NCBI GenBank assembly: GCA_947600145.1
Contig: CANQGA010000013.1
Coordinates: 1 to 33,100 of the forward strand
From: an uncultured Lachnospiraceae bacterium
Lineage (GTDB): Bacteria > Bacillota > Clostridia > Lachnospirales > Lachnospiraceae
Reading direction: 5' to 3'
DNA: 33,100 nt
In this document: in pieces, positions 32,512 through 33,100 of the stretch
Layout: every line of letters starts with the position of its first letter
How positions within the stretch are numbered: position 1 is the first letter of the stretch
Program-made: the position numbers and the translations under genes
Notes under the pieces: model-generated
Seen by the model: only the letters and a program-made list of their open reading frames with translations
Database searches by the model: none
What the model was told of the DNA's origin: nothing

Positions 32512-32587
32512 AATCCGTAGTATAATTAAATACAAAGTCAAAAGCGCATAGTAAAAAGAAAACGAAGAAGTCTTATTAGAGTACACC

Positions 32588-32633
32588 AAAAATCCGGGAA
32601 GTCCTCTGCTTTCTGAGAATCTCCCGGATTTTT
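32588..32633. terminator. bidirectional terminator facing the invertible promoter
   Basis: A 12-base perfect inverted pair, AAAAATCCGGGA (32588-32599) and TCCCGGATTTTT (32622-32633), has a 22-base loop. The A and T runs give a U tract in both directions. It would stop the rightward transcript from 32335 after about 300 bases in the given orientation. Confidence 0.8.
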
Positions 32634-32737
32634 GCCAGCTATGATCGAAAGTGCAGTTCATGTATCTATTTCTGATGATTTTGCGATACCCTTCTTGATT
32701 TTAGAACATCTAAATATTAAATCCCCGTATTTAAGCC

Positions 32738-32776
32738 AAAAATACCGGTTCCACCGCGCCTTTGCAGTGGAACCGG
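32738..32776 (-). terminator. terminator of the ABC exporter gene
   Basis: A perfect 10-bp stem (CCGGTTCCAC 32745-32754, GTGGAACCGG 32767-32776) with a 12-base loop is followed on the - strand by TATTTTTGG. It lies about 110 bases after the ABC gene stop. Confidence 0.75.
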
Positions 32777-32884
32777 CTAAAAAGGGGAGGATAAGTATTA
32801 ATCTTCTCTTTCGTACTAATCACAGTATCCCCCCGCAGAGATGTTTTATACACGAACTATCAATTATTTTTTCGCAGCTTCCTC

Positions 32885-33100
32885 CTACTCAAACTGAGAC
32901 GCGTAGAGCTTATAATAGAATCCCTTCCGAGCCATCAGCTCCTCATGGGTTCCCTGCTCCACCACGTCGCCGTGATCCACGACCAGGATCCGGTCCGCGT
33001 TCTGGATCGTGGAGAGGCGGTGGGCGATGACGAAGCAGGTCTTGCCCGCCATCAGCCGCCGCATGGCCTGCTGCACCTGCCGCTCCGTGGACGTATCCAC
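32885..33100 (-). CDS. ABC exporter ATP-binding domain, C-terminal end (5' part outside window)
   Basis: Only the last 71 residues are inside the window; the frame is open at base 33100 and ends with TAG at 32885-32887. The fragment begins at the D-loop ([13 protein letters not shown]), has the switch histidine in [19 protein letters not shown] and ends [20 protein letters not shown]. This is the end of a type IV exporter (MsbA/LmrA-like) with fused membrane and ATPase domains. These often come as heterodimer pairs, but the partner is not visible. The substrate is unknown. Three terminators lie downstream. Confidence 0.9.
   Translation of the reverse strand: MDTSTERQVQQAMRRLMAGKTCFVIAHRLSTIQNADRILVVDHGDVVEQGTHEELMARKGFYYKLYASQFE

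Larger units (their letters stand above)
32384..32884. other. gene-free, terminator-rich flank right of the invertible segment
   Basis: These 500 AT-rich bases carry no credible gene on either strand. They hold three hairpins (32480-32511, 32588-32633 and 32745-32776), all able to stop - strand transcripts from the ABC exporter, and one of them (32588-32633) working both ways. They insulate the switch from its right-hand neighbour. Confidence 0.65.

Noticed and set aside
32512-32560. Promoter-like TTGACT and TATACT on the - strand
   Set aside because: The boxes are only 11 bases apart, too close for a sigma-A promoter.

Overview
The window looks like the chromosome of a GC-rich Gram-positive anaerobe of the class Clostridia, most likely Lachnospiraceae-like. 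The reasons are the firmicute housekeeping gene order (ftsK/tepA, murE, priA-def-fmt-yugP-rsmB-rlmN-stp-prkC-rsgA-rpe-thiN), a formate-tetrahydrofolate ligase, strong AGGAGG-type ribosome binding sites, and a cell-wall-anchored SpaA/Cna-type surface protein. Species cannot be fixed from sequence alone.

Layout. Positions 1-294 hold the 3' end of an amidohydrolase gene on the + strand, closed by a hairpin terminator. From about 20.4 kb down to 0.4 kb nearly everything is on the - strand in one long housekeeping block: ftsK, fhs, murE, priA, def, fmt, yugP, rsmB, rlmN, stp, prkC, rsgA, rpe, thiN and a pyridoxal/pyridoxamine kinase. Genes overlap by a few bases or are separated by short gaps, so most are probably co-transcribed. 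The block joins cell-wall synthesis (MurE), its PASTA kinase/phosphatase sensor pair, translation start and ribosome maturation (Def, Fmt, RsmB, RlmN, RsgA), replication restart (PriA), chromosome segregation (FtsK) and C1/thiamine/B6 cofactor supply (Fhs, ThiN, PdxK/Y). From 20.4 to 24.7 kb are smaller units: a TepA-like ClpP-fold protease, a DUF5662 protein, a divergent cold-shock gene with a good promoter and terminator, hslO (Hsp33), a SAM methyltransferase and a SEC-C protein.

The accessory part is 24.8-32.9 kb. A 1703-residue sortase-type surface protein with three tandem 96-residue Cna-B-like repeats lies downstream of a 182-residue protein I do not recognise. Both are on the - strand and 81 bases apart. 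Seventy bases upstream of this pair sits a 1381-bp segment bounded by perfect 26-bp inverted repeats (31003-31028 and 32358-32383). Inside it are a complete tyrosine recombinase gene and, just inside the right repeat, a fully consensus outward-facing promoter (TTGACA-17 bp-TATAAT, 32300-32328).

This has the architecture of a self-contained phase-variation switch. In the orientation given, the promoter fires rightward, away from the surface-protein genes and towards a bidirectional terminator, so the pair is predicted to be off or low. Recombination between the inverted repeats would turn the promoter to face the 182-residue gene and the adhesin. I regard this invertible, recombinase-encoding promoter cassette controlling an unknown small protein plus a giant wall-anchored adhesin as the most interesting content of the window. 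The right edge contains the 3' end of an ABC exporter gene on the - strand.
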